Source: Limnoperna fortunei
Lineage: Eukaryota; Mollusca; Bivalvia; Mytilida; Modiolidae
NCBI GenBank assembly: GCA_944474755.1
Contig: OX104119.1
Location: forward strand, 496,001-560,000
Direction of reading: 5' to 3'
Length of the DNA: 64,000 bases
Below the pieces are notes generated by a model. The model was not told the origin of the DNA. It was given only the letters and a program-made list of their open reading frames with translations, and did no database searches. Each line of letters opens with the position of its first letter. Position 1 is the first letter of the stretch. A program made the position numbers and the translations under genes. Of the stretch, positions 39,001 through 52,110 are shown piece after piece.

Positions 39001-41134
39001 GCTGATATCTTTACACGTATATGAACACATCGTATATGACAAATTTAATGATTGGGCTATACTGGCCCAAGGTGTTGATGCATTTTAAAGGGAACATTAA
39101 GGATCAATATATAAAGCTATGTTTTATACATTTATGGAGAAATTTAAGAATTACTTTATATGAAACAATGACACTGGTAGAAACTTTGCAAAATGAAATG
39201 TTATACATTTATGGGGCAAAATATATGAAACTGCTGGTATCTGTACATGGATATATAATATTATTTTATATAAAACAGCTGATTAAAGACCAAATCATAT
39301 ACAGTACAGTATGTATCATCACATGCAGATACTTATTTTTAATGCTAATTTATTAATTGTTTTTCTATCATTTGGACTTGTGTATGTAATTCAATTATGG
39401 CCACAATGTTAAAGTAAAACTATTGTTTGGCAAATTTATGAGTGTGTTCAGAAGTTACCACAAGTTCTGGTTTTAATAAAATGGGTAACTGTAGAAAACA
39501 GTTTTTGTTCAGTTAAACTAATTAAACATAGTTATAAAAAGATAATGAAAATATACTTGTAAATATTTAATGTTCATACACAAAGACAAAATGGTTCATA
39601 AAAAGGTGAAAAGCTGCTGATCTTTCTGGTTACTGTTTATGCACAATGTAATATTCAATTGTAGTGCTTCTCAGTAGCTGGATAGGGACTCACATTTGTC
39701 ATCAAATTGGTTTGATAGTGTTGGATTGCAGAAAGCATCTACATGCATAAACATCTCATTTCTTTGCATGATTTGTATGCACTAATATATATATGTTAAG
39801 AATTACTCTATATGAAACTATAACACTTTGGGAGAAACTTTACAGAATGAAAAGTTATAAAGTTTTGGAGCAAAATATGTGAAACTGCTGATATCTTTAC
39901 ATTGATATATAATATTAATTTATATAAAACAGGTGATAACTTTAACAATTAGACTACAAGAGAGTGATTATACATTTTAGGAAGAATTTTAAATATTGGT
40001 ATAAAAGACAAGGGTTTTATACATTTTGGAAGAAATTTATCAACTATTTTATATGAAACAATTACACTTTGGGAGAAATTGAACAATATGAGAAATTATA
40101 CATTTTTGGGACAAATAATATGAAACTGCTGATATATGTATGTATCTTTACATGACTGTATATTTTACATAAACGGGTGATAAATTTAACAATAAGAATA
40201 TAAGAGAGTATGAAGAATCTTTAGGATTGGTATAAAAGACAGTGTTTTAAACATACTGGAAGAAATTTAACAATATCTGAAGTTATATATTTTGGGGGCA
40301 AATTACACGAAACTGCAGATATCTTTACACGTATATGAACACATTGTATATGACAAATTTAATGATTGGGCTATACTGGCCCAAGGTGTTGATACATTTT
40401 AAAAGGGACATTAAGGATCAATATATAAAGCTGTGTTTTATACATTTATGGAGAAATTTAAGAATTACTTTATATGAAACAATAACACTTTGGTACAAAC
40501 TTTACAAAATGAGAAGTTATACATTTATGGGGCAAAATATATGAAACTGCTGGTATCTTTACATGGATATATAATATCATTTTATATAAAACAGCTGATC
40601 AAAGACCAAATCATATACAGTACAGAACATGTATGTATGATCATATGCAGATACTTATTTTAAAGACTTATTTATTAATTGTTTTTCTATCATTTGGATT
40701 TGTGTATGTAATTCAATTATGGCCACAATGTAAAGGTAAAACTATTGTTTGGCAAATTTGCCATGAACGTGTACAGAGGTTACCACAAGTTCTGGTTTGA
40801 ATAAAATGGGTAACTGTAGAAAACAGTTTTTGTTCAGTTAAACTAATTAAACATAGTCATTAAAAGATAATGAAAATATTGATAAATGTTTAATGTTAGT
40901 ACACAGAGACAAAATGGTTAATAAAAAGTTGGAAAGCTGCTGATCTTTCTGGTGACTGTTTATGCAATATATAATATTCAATTGTAGTGCTTCTCAGTAG
41001 CTGGATAAGGACTCGTATTTGTCATCAGATTGGTTAAATAGATTTAGATTGCAGAAAGCATCTACATGCATAAACATCTCATTTCTTTGCATGTTTTTTA
41101 TGCACTAATATATATATGATAAGAATTATTCTAT

Positions 41135-41252
41135 TGTTTCTTTGTTTGAATGGTGTTTTAATGCCACTTTCAGCAATTTTTCAGCTATTTCATGACGTCC
41201 AGTTTTTATTGGGGGAGGAAGCCGGAGTACCCGGAGAGAACCCCCGACCTGC
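41135..41252 (-). mobile_element. RUDI-like V-SINE, 5'-truncated, 118 bp
   Basis: Only the 3' half remains: the conserved block (minus strand from GCAGGTCGGGGG) through the tail. A 14 bp target duplication, AAGAATTATTCTAT, flanks it (41121-41134 and 41253-41266). It explains the longer 1,445 bp unit here. It was an independent insertion from the one at 26.8 kb. Confidence 0.88.
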
Positions 41253-42262
41253 AAGAATTATTCTATATGAAACTATAACACTTTGGGAGAAAACTTTACA
41301 AAATGAAAAGTTATACAGTTTTGGAGCAAAATATGTGAAACTGCTGATATCTTTACATGGATATATAATATTCATTTATATAAAACAGGTGATAACTTTA
41401 ACAATTAGACTATAAGAGAGACATTTTAGGAAGAATTTTAAATATTGGTATAAAAGGCAAGGGTTTTATATATTTTAGGAGAAATTTATCAACTGTTTTA
41501 TATGAAACAATTACACTTTAGGAGAAATTGAACAATATGACAAATTATACATTTTTAGGACAAATCATATGAAACTGCTGATACATGTATGTTTCTTTTC
41601 ATGTATATTTTACATAAACGGGTGATAAATTTAACAATAAGAATATAAGAAAGTATGAAGAATCTTTAGGATTGGTATAAAAGACAGTGTTTTAAACATA
41701 TTGGGAGAAATTTAACAATATCAGAAGTTATATATTTTGGGGGCAAATTACATGAAACTGCTGATATCTTTACACGTCTATGAACACATTGTATAAGACA
41801 AATTTAACGATTGGGCTATACTGGCCCAAGGTGTTGATGCATTTTAAAGGGGACATTAAGGATCAATATATAAAACGGTTTTTTATACATTTATGGAGAA
41901 ATTTAAGAATTACATTAGATGAAACAATAACACTGGTAGAAACTTTGCAAAATGAGAAGTTATACATTTATGGGGCAAAATATATGAAACTGCTGGTATC
42001 TGTACATGGATTTATAATATCATTATATATAAAACAGCTGATTAAAGACCAAATCATATACAGTACAGTATGTATCATCATATGCAGATAATTATTTTAA
42101 CGACTAATTTATTAATTGTTTTTCTATCATTTTGATTTGTGTATGTAATTCAAATATGGCCACAATGTAAAGGTAAAACTATTGTTTGGCAAAATTGCCA
42201 TCAATGTGTTCAGAGGTTACCACAAGTTCTGGTTTTAATAAAATGGGTAAATGTAGAAAACA

Positions 42263-45200
42263 GAGGCCCTACCATTAATACATATATATCAGACCACTAC
42301 CTAGACCACTCTGACACAGAGGCCCTACTATTAATACATATATAGCAGAACACTGCCTAGACCACTGTGACACAGAGGCCCTATCCTTAATACATATAGA
42401 GCAGACTCCTCCCTAGACCACTCTGACACAGATGCCCTACCATTAGTACATATATATCAGACCACTACCTAGAGCACTCTGACACAGAGGCCCTACCATT
42501 ATTACATATATAGCAGGCCACTGCGTAGACCACTCTGACACAGAGGCCCTACCATTAATACATATATAGCAGACCACTGCCTATAGCACTCTGACACAGA
42601 GACCCTACCGTTAATACATATATAGCAGACCACTGCATAGACCACTCTGACACAGAGGCCCTGCCATTAATACATATATAGCAGACCACTGCCTAGACCA
42701 CCCTGACACAGAGGCCCTACCATTAATACATATAAAGCAGACCACTGCATAGACCACTCTGACACAGAGGCCCTGCCATTAATACATATATAGCAGACCA
42801 CTGCCTAGACCACTCTGACACAGAGGGCCCACCATTAATACATATTTAGCAGACCCCTACCTAGACCACTCTGACACATACACCCTACCATTAATACATA
42901 GAAAACCTCTGCTTAGAACACTCTGACACAGAGTCCCTACAATTAATACATATATAGCAGACCACTGCCTAGACCACTTTGACACAGAGGCCGTACCATT
43001 AATACATATATAGCAGACCACTGCCTATTGCAATCTGACACAGAGGCCATACCATTAATACATATATAGCAGGCCACTCTGACACAGATGCCCTATCATT
43101 ATTACATATATAGCAGACCACTCTGACACAGAGACCCTACCATTATTACATATATAGCAGACCACTGCCTATGGCTCTCAGACACAGAGGCCCTACCATT
43201 AATACATATATAGCAGGCCACTGCGTAGACCACCCTGACACAGAGTCCCTACCCTTAATACATATATAGCAGACCCCTACCTAGACCACTCTTGACACAG
43301 AGGCCCTACCACTAATACATATGAGCAGACCACTACCTAGACCACTCTGGCACAGAGGCCCTACCGTTAATACATATATTGCAGACCACTGCCTAGACCA
43401 CCCTGACACAGAGACCCTACCATTAAATGCATTTATAGCAGACCACTGCCTAGACCACTCTGACACAGAGGCCCTACCATTAATACATATATAGCAAGCC
43501 CCTACCTAGACCACTCTGACACAGAGGCCCTACCATTAATACATATATATCAGACCCTTACTATACCGCCCTGACACAGAGGCACTACCATTCATACATA
43601 TATTGAAGACCACTGCATAGTCCACTGAGACACAGAGGCCCTACCATTACATATATAGTAGACCACTGCCTATACCACTTTGACACAGAGGCCGTACCAT
43701 TAATACATATATAGCAGACCACTGCCTATTGCACTCTGACACAGAGGCCCTACCATTAATACATATATAGCAGACCACTCTGACACAGAGGCCCTACCAT
43801 TAATGCATATATAGCAGACCACTCTGACACTGAGACCCTACCATTATTACATATATAGCAGACCACTGCCTATGGCTCTCAGACACAGAGGCCCTACCAT
43901 TAATACATATATAGCAGGTCACTGCGTAGACCACTCTGAAACAGAGGCCATACCATTAATTCATGTATAGCAGACCACTGCCTAGACCACTCTGACACAG
44001 AGGCCTACCATTAATACATATGAGCAGACCACTACCTAGACCACTCTGACACAGAGGCCCTACCATTAATACATATATAGCAGACCACTGCCTATAGCAC
44101 TCTGACACAGAGACCCTACCATTAATACATATATAGCAGACCACTGCATAGACCACTCTGACACAGAGGCCCTGCCATTAAAACATATATAGCAGACCAC
44201 TGCCTAGACCACCCTGACACAGAGGCCCTACCATTAATACATATATAGGAGACCACTGCATAGAACACTCTGTCACAGAGGCCCTACCCTTAATACATAT
44301 TTAGCAGACCACTACCTAGACCACTCTGACACAGAGTCCCTACCATTAATACAGATATTGAAGACCACTGCCTATGGCTCTCAGACACAGAGGCCCTACC
44401 ATTAATACATATATAGCAGTCCACTGCGTAGACAACTCTGAAACAGAGGCCTTACCATTAATTCATGTATAGCAGACCACTGCCTAGACCACTTTGACAC
44501 AGAGGCCTACCATTAATACATATGAGCAGACCACTACCTAGACCACTCTGACACAGAGGCCCTACCATTAATACATATATAGCAGACCACTGCCTATAGC
44601 ACTCTGACACAGAGGCCCTACCATTAATACATATATAGCAGACCACTCTGACACTGAGACCCTACCATTATTACATATATAGCAGACCACTGCCTAGACC
44701 ACTTTGACACAGAGGCCCTACCATTAATACATATATAGAAGACCAATACCTAGACCACTCTGACTCAGAGGCCCTACCATTAATACATATATATCAGACC
44801 ACTACCTAGACCACTCTGACACAGAGGCCCTACCATTAATACATATGTAGCAGACCACTACCTAGACCAGTCTGACACAGAGGCCCTACCCTTAATACAT
44901 ATTTAGCAAACCACTACCTAGACCACTCTGACACAGAGGCCCTACCATTAATACAGATATAGAAGACCACTGCCTATGGCTCTCAGACACAGAGGCCCTA
45001 CCATTAATACATATATAGCAGGCCACTGCGTAGACCACTCTGAAACAGAGGCGCCACCATTAATTCATATATAGCAGACCACTGCCTAGACCACTCTGAC
45101 ACAGAGGCCTACCATTAATACATATGAGCAGACCACTACCTAGACCACTCTGACACAGAGGCCCTACCATTAATACATATATAGCAGACCACTGCCTATA

Positions 45201-46517
45201 GCACTCTGACACAGAGACCCTACCATTAATACATATATAGCAGACCACTGCATAGACCACTCTGACACAGAGTCCCTGCCATTAATACATATATAGCAGA
45301 TCACTGCCTAGACCACTCTGACACAGAGGCCCTACCATTAATACATATGTAGCAGACCACTACCTAGACTACTCTGACACTGAAGCCCTACCCTTAATAC
45401 ATATTTAGCAGACCACTACCTAGACCACTCTGACACAGAGGCCCTACCAGTAATACATATATAGCAGACCACTCTGACACATAGGCCCTACCATTAATAC
45501 ATATATGGCAGACAACTCCCTAGACCACTCTGACACAGAGACCCTACCATTAATACATATATAGCAAACCCTTACCTGGACCACCCTGACACAGAGGCCC
45601 TACCATTCATACATATATTGAAGACCACTGCCTAGTCCACTGTGACACAGAGCCCCTACCATTACATATATAGTAGACCACTAGCTAGACCACTCTGACA
45701 CAGAGGCTCTACCATTATACATATATAGCAGACCACTAACTAGACCTCTCTGACACAGAGGCCCTACCATTAATACATATATAGCAGACCACTTACTGGA
45801 CCATTCTGACACAGAGGCCCTACCATTAATAAATATATAGCAGACCACTGCCTAGACCACTTTAACACAGAGGCCCTACCATTAATACACATATAGCAGA
45901 CCACTGCTTAGATCACTCTGACACAGAGGCCCTACCATTAATACATATAAAGCAGGCCACTGCCTAGACCAATCTGACACAGAGGCTCTACCATTAATAC
46001 ATATATAGCAGACCACTGCCTAGACCACTCTGACACAGAGGCCCTACTATTAATACAGATATAGCTGACCTCTGCCTAGACCACTCTAACACAGAAGCCT
46101 TACCATTAATATATATATAGCAGACCACTGACACAGAGGCACTACCATTAATACATATATAACAGACCACTAACTAGACCACTCTGGTACAAAACCCCTA
46201 CCATTAATACATATATAGCAGACCACTCTGACACAGAGGCTCCACCGTTAATACATATGAGCAGACCACTACCTAGACCACCCTGACTCAGAGGCCCTAC
46301 CATTAATACATATATAGCAGACCAATACCTAGACCACTCTTACACAGAGGCCCTACCATTAACACATATATATCAGACCCCTACCTAGACCGCTCTGACA
46401 GAGGCCCTGCCATTATACATATATAGAAGACCACTACCTAGACCACTCTAACACAGATGTCCTACCATTAATACATATGTGCAGACCACTACCTAGACCA
46501 CTCTGACTCAGAGGCCT
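42263..46517 (+). repeat. Satellite array B, 56 bp unit
   Basis: The unit reads CAGACCACTGCCTAGACC, ACTCTGACACAGAGGCCC, TACCATTAATACATATATAG with slight overlap at the joins (56 bp by spacing, for example 42541 to 42597). It holds about 75 copies. Short 44 bp variants lack GACCACTGCCTA, consistent with slippage between the two GACCAC words. Variant strings recur 1,104 bp apart (43956-44156 versus 45060-45260) and, partly, 502 bp apart, so there is some higher-order order. Minus frames of 61-66 codons are by-products. Confidence 0.93.
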
Positions 46518-47588
46518 TAGTAAAGTGATGTAGCAATGGTAGTAATATAATGGAATAGAGGGTAGTAAAGTGATGTAGTAAAGGTAGTAACATAATGGAA
46601 TAGAAGGTAGTAAAGAGATGGAGCAATGTTAGTAATATAATGGAATAGAGGGTAACAAAGTGATGGAGCAATGATAGTAATATAATGGAATAGAGGGTAA
46701 TAAAGAGATGAACAATGGTAGTAATATAATGGAATAGAGGGTAATAAAGTGATGGGGCAATGGTGGTAATATAATTGAAAAGAGGGTAATAAAGAGATGG
46801 AGCAATGGTAGTAATATAACGGAATAGCGGGTAGTAAATTGATGTGGTAATGGAAGTAATATTATGGAATTGAGGGTAACAAAGTGATGGATCAATAGTA
46901 GTAATATAATGGAATAGATGGTAATAAAGTGATTGGGTAATGGTAGTAATATAATGGAATAGAGGGTAGTAAATTGATAAGTCAATGTGAGTAATATAAT
47001 GGAATAGAGGGTAGTAAAGTGATCTTGTAATGGTAGTAATATAATGGAATAGAAGGGTAATAAAGTGATGGGGTAATGGTAGTAATATAATGGAATAGAA
47101 GGTAGTGAAGTGATGGAGCAATGGTAGTAATATAATGGAAAAGAGGGTAATAAAGTGATGGGGTAATGGCAGTAATATAATGGAATAGAGGGTAGTAAAG
47201 TGATGGGGTAATGGTAGTAATATAATGGAATAGAGGGTAGTAAAGTGCTGGAGCAATGGTATTCAAATACTGGAATAGAGGGTAGTAAAGTGATGGGGTA
47301 AAGTAGTAACATAATGGAATAGAGGGTAATAAAGTGATGGAGAAATGGTAGAAATATAATGGAATTGAGGGTAATGAAGTGATGGAGCAATGGTAGTAAT
47401 ATCAAGGAATAGAGGGTAGTAAAGTGATGGGGTAATGGTAGTAGTATAATGGACTAGAGAGTAGTAAAGAAATGAGGCAATGGTAGTGATACAATGGAAT
47501 AGAGGGTAGTAAATTGATGGGGTAATGGTAGTAATATAATAGAATAGAGGGTAGTAAAGTGATGGGGTAATGGTAGTAATATAATGAA

Positions 47589-50500
47589 CAAGAAGGTAGT
47601 AAAGTGATGGTATAATGGTAGCAATGTAATGAAATAGAGGGTAGTAAAGTGATGGAGCAATGGTAGTAATATAATGGAATAGAGGGTAATGAAGTGATGG
47701 AGGTATGGTAGAAATATAATGGAAAAGAGGGTAAGACAGTGATGGGGTAATGGTAGTAATATAATGGAATAGAGGGTATTAAAGTGATGGAGCAATGTAG
47801 TAACATATTGGAATAAAGGGTAATAAAGTGATGGGGTAATAGTAGTAATATCATGGAATAGAGGGTAGTAAAGTGATGGAGCAATGCTAATAATATAATA
47901 GGATAGAGGGTAATAAAGTAATGAGCAATGGTTGTAATATAATGAAATAGAGGGTAGTAAAGAGATGGAGCAATGGTAGTAATATAATGGAATAGAGGGT
48001 AATGAAGATATGGAGCAATGGTAGTAATAGAATGGAATAGAGGGTAGTAAAGTGATGGGGTAATGGTAGTAATATAATGGACTAGATGATAGTAAAGTGA
48101 TGGTATAATGTAGCAATATAATGGAATAGAGGGTAGTAAAGTGATGGAGCAATGGTATTAATATAATGGAATAGAGGGTAATGAAGTGATGGAGTAATGG
48201 TAGAAATATAATGGAATAGAAGGTAATACAGTGATGGGGTAATGGTAGTAATATAATGGAATAGACGGTAGAAAGAGATGGAGCAACGGTATTTATATAA
48301 TGGAATAGAGGGTAATAAAATGATGGGGAATTGGTAGCAATATAATGGAATAAAGGTAAAAAAGTGATTTGGTAATGGTAGTAATATAATTAAATAGAGG
48401 GTAGTAAAGTGATGGAGCAATGGTAGTAATATATTGGAATAAAGGTAATAAAGTGATGGGGTAATAGTAGTAATATAATGGAATAGAGGGTAGTAAAGTT
48501 ATGTCGCAATGGTAGTAAATATAATGGAATAGAGGGTAGTAAAGTGATGGGGTAATGGTGATAATATAATGGAATAGAGAGTAGTAAAGTGATGGGGTAA
48601 CGGTAGTAATATACTGGAAAAGAGGGTAGTAAAGTGATGTAGTAATGGTAGTAATATAATGGAATAGAAGGTAGTAAAGTGATGGAGCAATGGTAGTAAT
48701 ATAATGGAATAGAGGGTAATAAAGAGATGGAGCAATGGTAGCAATACAATCGCGAAAAGAGGGTAATAAAGTGATGTGGTAATGGTAGTAAAATAATTGA
48801 ATAGAGGGTAATAAAGAGATGGAAATAGTATTAATATAATGGAATAGTGGGTAGTAAATTGAGGTGGTAATGGTAGTAATATAATGGAATAGAGGGTAAT
48901 AAAGAGATGGAGCAATGGTAGCAATATAATCGCGAATAGAGGGTAATAAAGTGATGGGGTAATGGTAGTAATATAATTGAATAGAGGGTAATAAAAAGAT
49001 GGAAATGGTAGTAATATAATGGAATAGTGGGTAGTAAATTGAGGTTGTAATGGTAGTAATAGAATGGAATAGAGGGTAACAAAGTTATGGATCAGTGGCA
49101 GTAATATAATGGAATATAGGGAAGTAAATTGATAAGGTAATGTTAGTGATATAATGGAATAGAGGGTAGTAAAGTGATCTTGTAATGAAAGTAATATAAT
49201 GGAATAGAAGGTAGTAAAATGTTGGGGTAATGGTAGTAACATAATGGAATAGAGGGTAGTAAAGTGATGGGGTAATGGTGTTAATATAATGGAAAAGAGG
49301 GTAATTAAGTGATGGGGTCATGGTAGTAATATAATGGAATAGAAGGTTGCAAAGTGATGGGGTAATGGTAGTAATATAATGGAAAAGAGGGTAATAAAGT
49401 GATAGGGTAACGGTAGAAATATAATGGAATAGAGGGTAGTAAAGTGCTCGGGTAATGGTAGGAATATAATGGAATAGAGGGTAGTAAAGTGATGGAGCAA
49501 TGGTGCTCAAATAATGGAATAGAGGTTAGTAAAGTGATGGGGTAATGGTAGTAATATAATGGAATAGAGGGTAATAAAGTGATGGAGCAATGGTAGTAAT
49601 ATAAAGGAACAAAGGGTAATAAAGTGATGGAGCAATGGAAGTAATATAATGCAATAGAGGGTAATAAAGTGATGGAGTAATGGCAGTAATATAATGGAAT
49701 AGAGGGTAATAAACTGATGGAGCAATGGTAGTAATATAATGGAACAGAGGGTAGTAAAGAGATGGAGCAATGATAGTAATATAATGGAATAGAGGGTAGT
49801 AAAGTGATAAGGTAATGGTAGTAATATAATGGAATAGAGGGTAGTTAAGTGATTAGGTAATTTTGGTAATATAATGGGATAGAGGGTAGTAAAGTGATCG
49901 GGTAATGGTAGTAATATAATGGAAAAGAGGGTAATAAAGTGATGGAGCAATGGTAGTAATATAATGGAATAGAGGGTAGTAAAGTGATGGGGTAATGGTA
50001 GTAATAAAATGGAATAGAGGGTTGTAAAATGAAGAGGTAATGGTAGTAATATAATGGAATAGAGGGTAATAAAGTGATGGAGCAATGGTAGTAATATAAG
50101 GGAATAGAGGGCAGTAAAGTGATGGAGCAATGGTAGTAATATAATGGAATAGAGGGTAGTAAAGTGCTCGCCTAATGTAGGAATATAATGGAATAGAGGG
50201 TAGTAAAGTGATGGCGTAATCGAAATAATATAATGGAATAGACGGTAGTAAGGTGATGGGGTATCGGTAGTAATATAATGGAATACAGGGTAGTAAAGTG
50301 ATGTAGTGATGGTAGTAATATAATGGAATAGAAGGTAGTAAAGAGATGGAGCAATGGTAGTAATATAATGGAATAGAGGGTAACAAAATGATGGAGCAAT
50401 GACAGTAATATAATGGAATAGAGGGTAATAAAGAGATGGAGCAATGGTAGTAATATAATTGAAAAGAGGGTAATAAAGAGATGGAGGAATGGTAGTAATA

Positions 50501-52110
50501 TAACGGAATAGTGGGTAGTAAATTGAGGATGTAATGGTAGTAATATAATGGAATAGAGAGTAACAAAGTGATGGATCAATGGTAGTAATATAATGGAACA
50601 GAAGGTAGTAAATTGATAAGGTAATGTTAGTAATATAATGGAATAGAGGGTAGTAAAGTGATCTTGTAATGGTAGTAATATAATGGAATATAGGGTAGTC
50701 AAGTGATTGGGCAATGGTAGTAATATAATTTTATAGAGGGTAATAAAGTGATGGAGCAATGATAGTAATATAATGGAATAGAGGGTAATAAAGTGATTGG
50801 GTAATGGTAGTAATATAATGGAATAGATGGTAATAAAGTGATGGGGTAATGGTAGTAATATAATTGAAAAGAGGGTAATAAAGAGATGGAACAATGGTAG
50901 TAATATAATGGAATAGTGGGTAGTAAATTGAGGATGTAATGGTAGTAATATAATGGAATAGAGAGTAACAAAGTGATGGATCAATGGTAGTATTATCATG
51001 GAATAGAGGGTAGTAAATTGATAAGGTAATGTTAGTAATATAATGGAATAGAGGGTAATAAAGTGATGGAGCAATGGTAGTAATATAATGGAATAGAGGG
51101 TAGTAAAGTGATGGGGTAATGGTAGTAATATAATGGAATACAAGGTAGTAAAGTGATGGAGCAATAATAGTAGTATAATGGAATAGAGGGTAGTAAAGTG
51201 ATGGGGGGTGGGGGCAATGGTGTTAATATAATGGAAAAGAGGGTAATAAAGTGATGGGGAATGGTAGTAATATAATTGAATAGAGGGTAAAAAACAGATG
51301 GAAACGGTAGTAATATAATGGAATAGTGGGTAGTAAATTGAGGTTTTGTTTTGTTTGTTTGAATGGTGTTTTAACGCCACTTTCAGCAATTTTTCAGCTA
51401 TTTCATGGCGTCCAGTTTTTATTGGGGGAGGAAGCCGGAGTACCCGGAGAGAACCCCGGACCTGCGGTAGGAAAACTGGCAATCCTTGTCAATTAAGATT
51501 GGAGTCGAGTAAACCCTGCCTGCAGTGAGAATCGAACGTAAATTGAGGTGGTAATGTTATTAATATAATGGAATAGAGGGTAATAAAGAGATGTAGCAAT
51601 GGTAGTAATATAATCGAATAGAGTGTAATAAAGTGATGCGGTAATGGTAGTAATATAATGGAATAGAAGGTAGTGAAGTGATGGAGCAATGGTAGTAATA
51701 TAATGGAAAAGAGGGTAATAAAGTGATGGGGTAATGGCAGTAATATAATGGAATAGAGGGTAGTAAAGTGATGGGGTAATGGTAGTAATATAATGAAATA
51801 GAGGGTAGTAAAGTGATGGAGCAATGGTATTCAAATACTGGAATAGAGGTAGTAAAGTGATGGGGTAAAGTAGTAATATAATGGAATAGAGGGTAATAAA
51901 GTGATAGGGTAATGGTAGTAGTATAATGGAATAGATGGTAATAAAGTGATGGAGTAATGGTAGTAATATATTGGACTAGAGAGTAGTAAAGAAATGAGGC
52001 AATGGTAGTGATATAATGGAATATAGGGTAGTAAATTGATGGGGTAATGGTAGTAATATAATGGAATAGAGGGTAGTAAAGTGATTGGGTAATGGTAGTA
52101 ATATAATGAA
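47589..52110 (+). repeat. Array C higher-order block X, copy 1 (~4,522 bp)
   Basis: Blocks are defined by a marker variant (AAGGT-GTAAAGTGATGG-TATAATGGTAGCAATGTAATG) at about 47589, 52111, 55434 and 59959. This block includes a SINE insertion (51345-51537) and TCGCGA-bearing variant monomers near 48749 and 48931. Confidence 0.8.
51345..51537 (-). mobile_element. RUDI-like V-SINE, 5'-truncated, 193 bp
   Basis: The minus-strand SINE is truncated within its B box (it starts GTTCGATTCT) and runs through the conserved block to the CAAACAAAAC tail. A 12 bp target duplication, GTAAATTGAGGT (51333-51344 and 51538-51549), consists of satellite sequence. Two substitutions distinguish it from the copy at 59193. 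The minus frame at 50172-51482 takes its ATG and first ~48 residues from this SINE, then runs into satellite. Confidence 0.92.

Larger units (their letters stand above)
21606..42262 (+). repeat. Tandem array A, ~1.31 kb higher-order unit
   Basis: The landmark ATGAACACAT occurs at 25282, 26589, 28884, 30195, 31500, 33795, 35106, 36379, 37700, 39021, 40335 and 41780. Spacings are 1307, 2295, 1311, 1305, 2295, 1311, 1273, 1321, 1321, 1314 and 1445. The outliers are explained by SINE insertions and a ~0.7 kb internal duplication. Each unit is made of diverged sub-units sharing GAAACTGCTG-ATATCTTTACA and a preceding TTATACATTT..GGGGCAAA phrase (about 175-240 bp apart), plus a ~500 bp part without that sub-repeat. 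Array edges are at about 21606 and at the junction near 42262. Plus-strand frames of 60-130 codons recur in each unit but change mostly at amino-acid-altering sites. Confidence 0.9.

Noticed and set aside
25282..42091. Recurrent plus-strand frames starting MNT[LS]Y in each array A unit
   Set aside because: They persist because the units are similar, but differences between units are mostly amino-acid-changing (Thr/Met/Lys, Leu/Ser, Trp/Gly, Arg/Leu/Trp) and the frames end at varying points. That fits no coding selection.
25580..42345. Recurrent plus-strand frames containing QLWPQCKGKTIVWQ in array A units
   Set aside because: Some units break the frame right after PQC (29276, 34187) and others have no start. 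There is no recognisable domain and no sign of constraint.
42263..46517. CRISPR-like regular array
   Set aside because: The whole 56 bp unit is repeated with no unique spacers, and the setting is eukaryotic, so it is a satellite.
50172..51482. 436-codon minus-strand frame (and its twin at 58020-59330)
   Set aside because: The start and first ~48 residues derive from a SINE and the rest from the 45 bp satellite, which is stop-free in all minus phases. There is no unique domain or conserved start, so it is a by-product of repeat length and composition.
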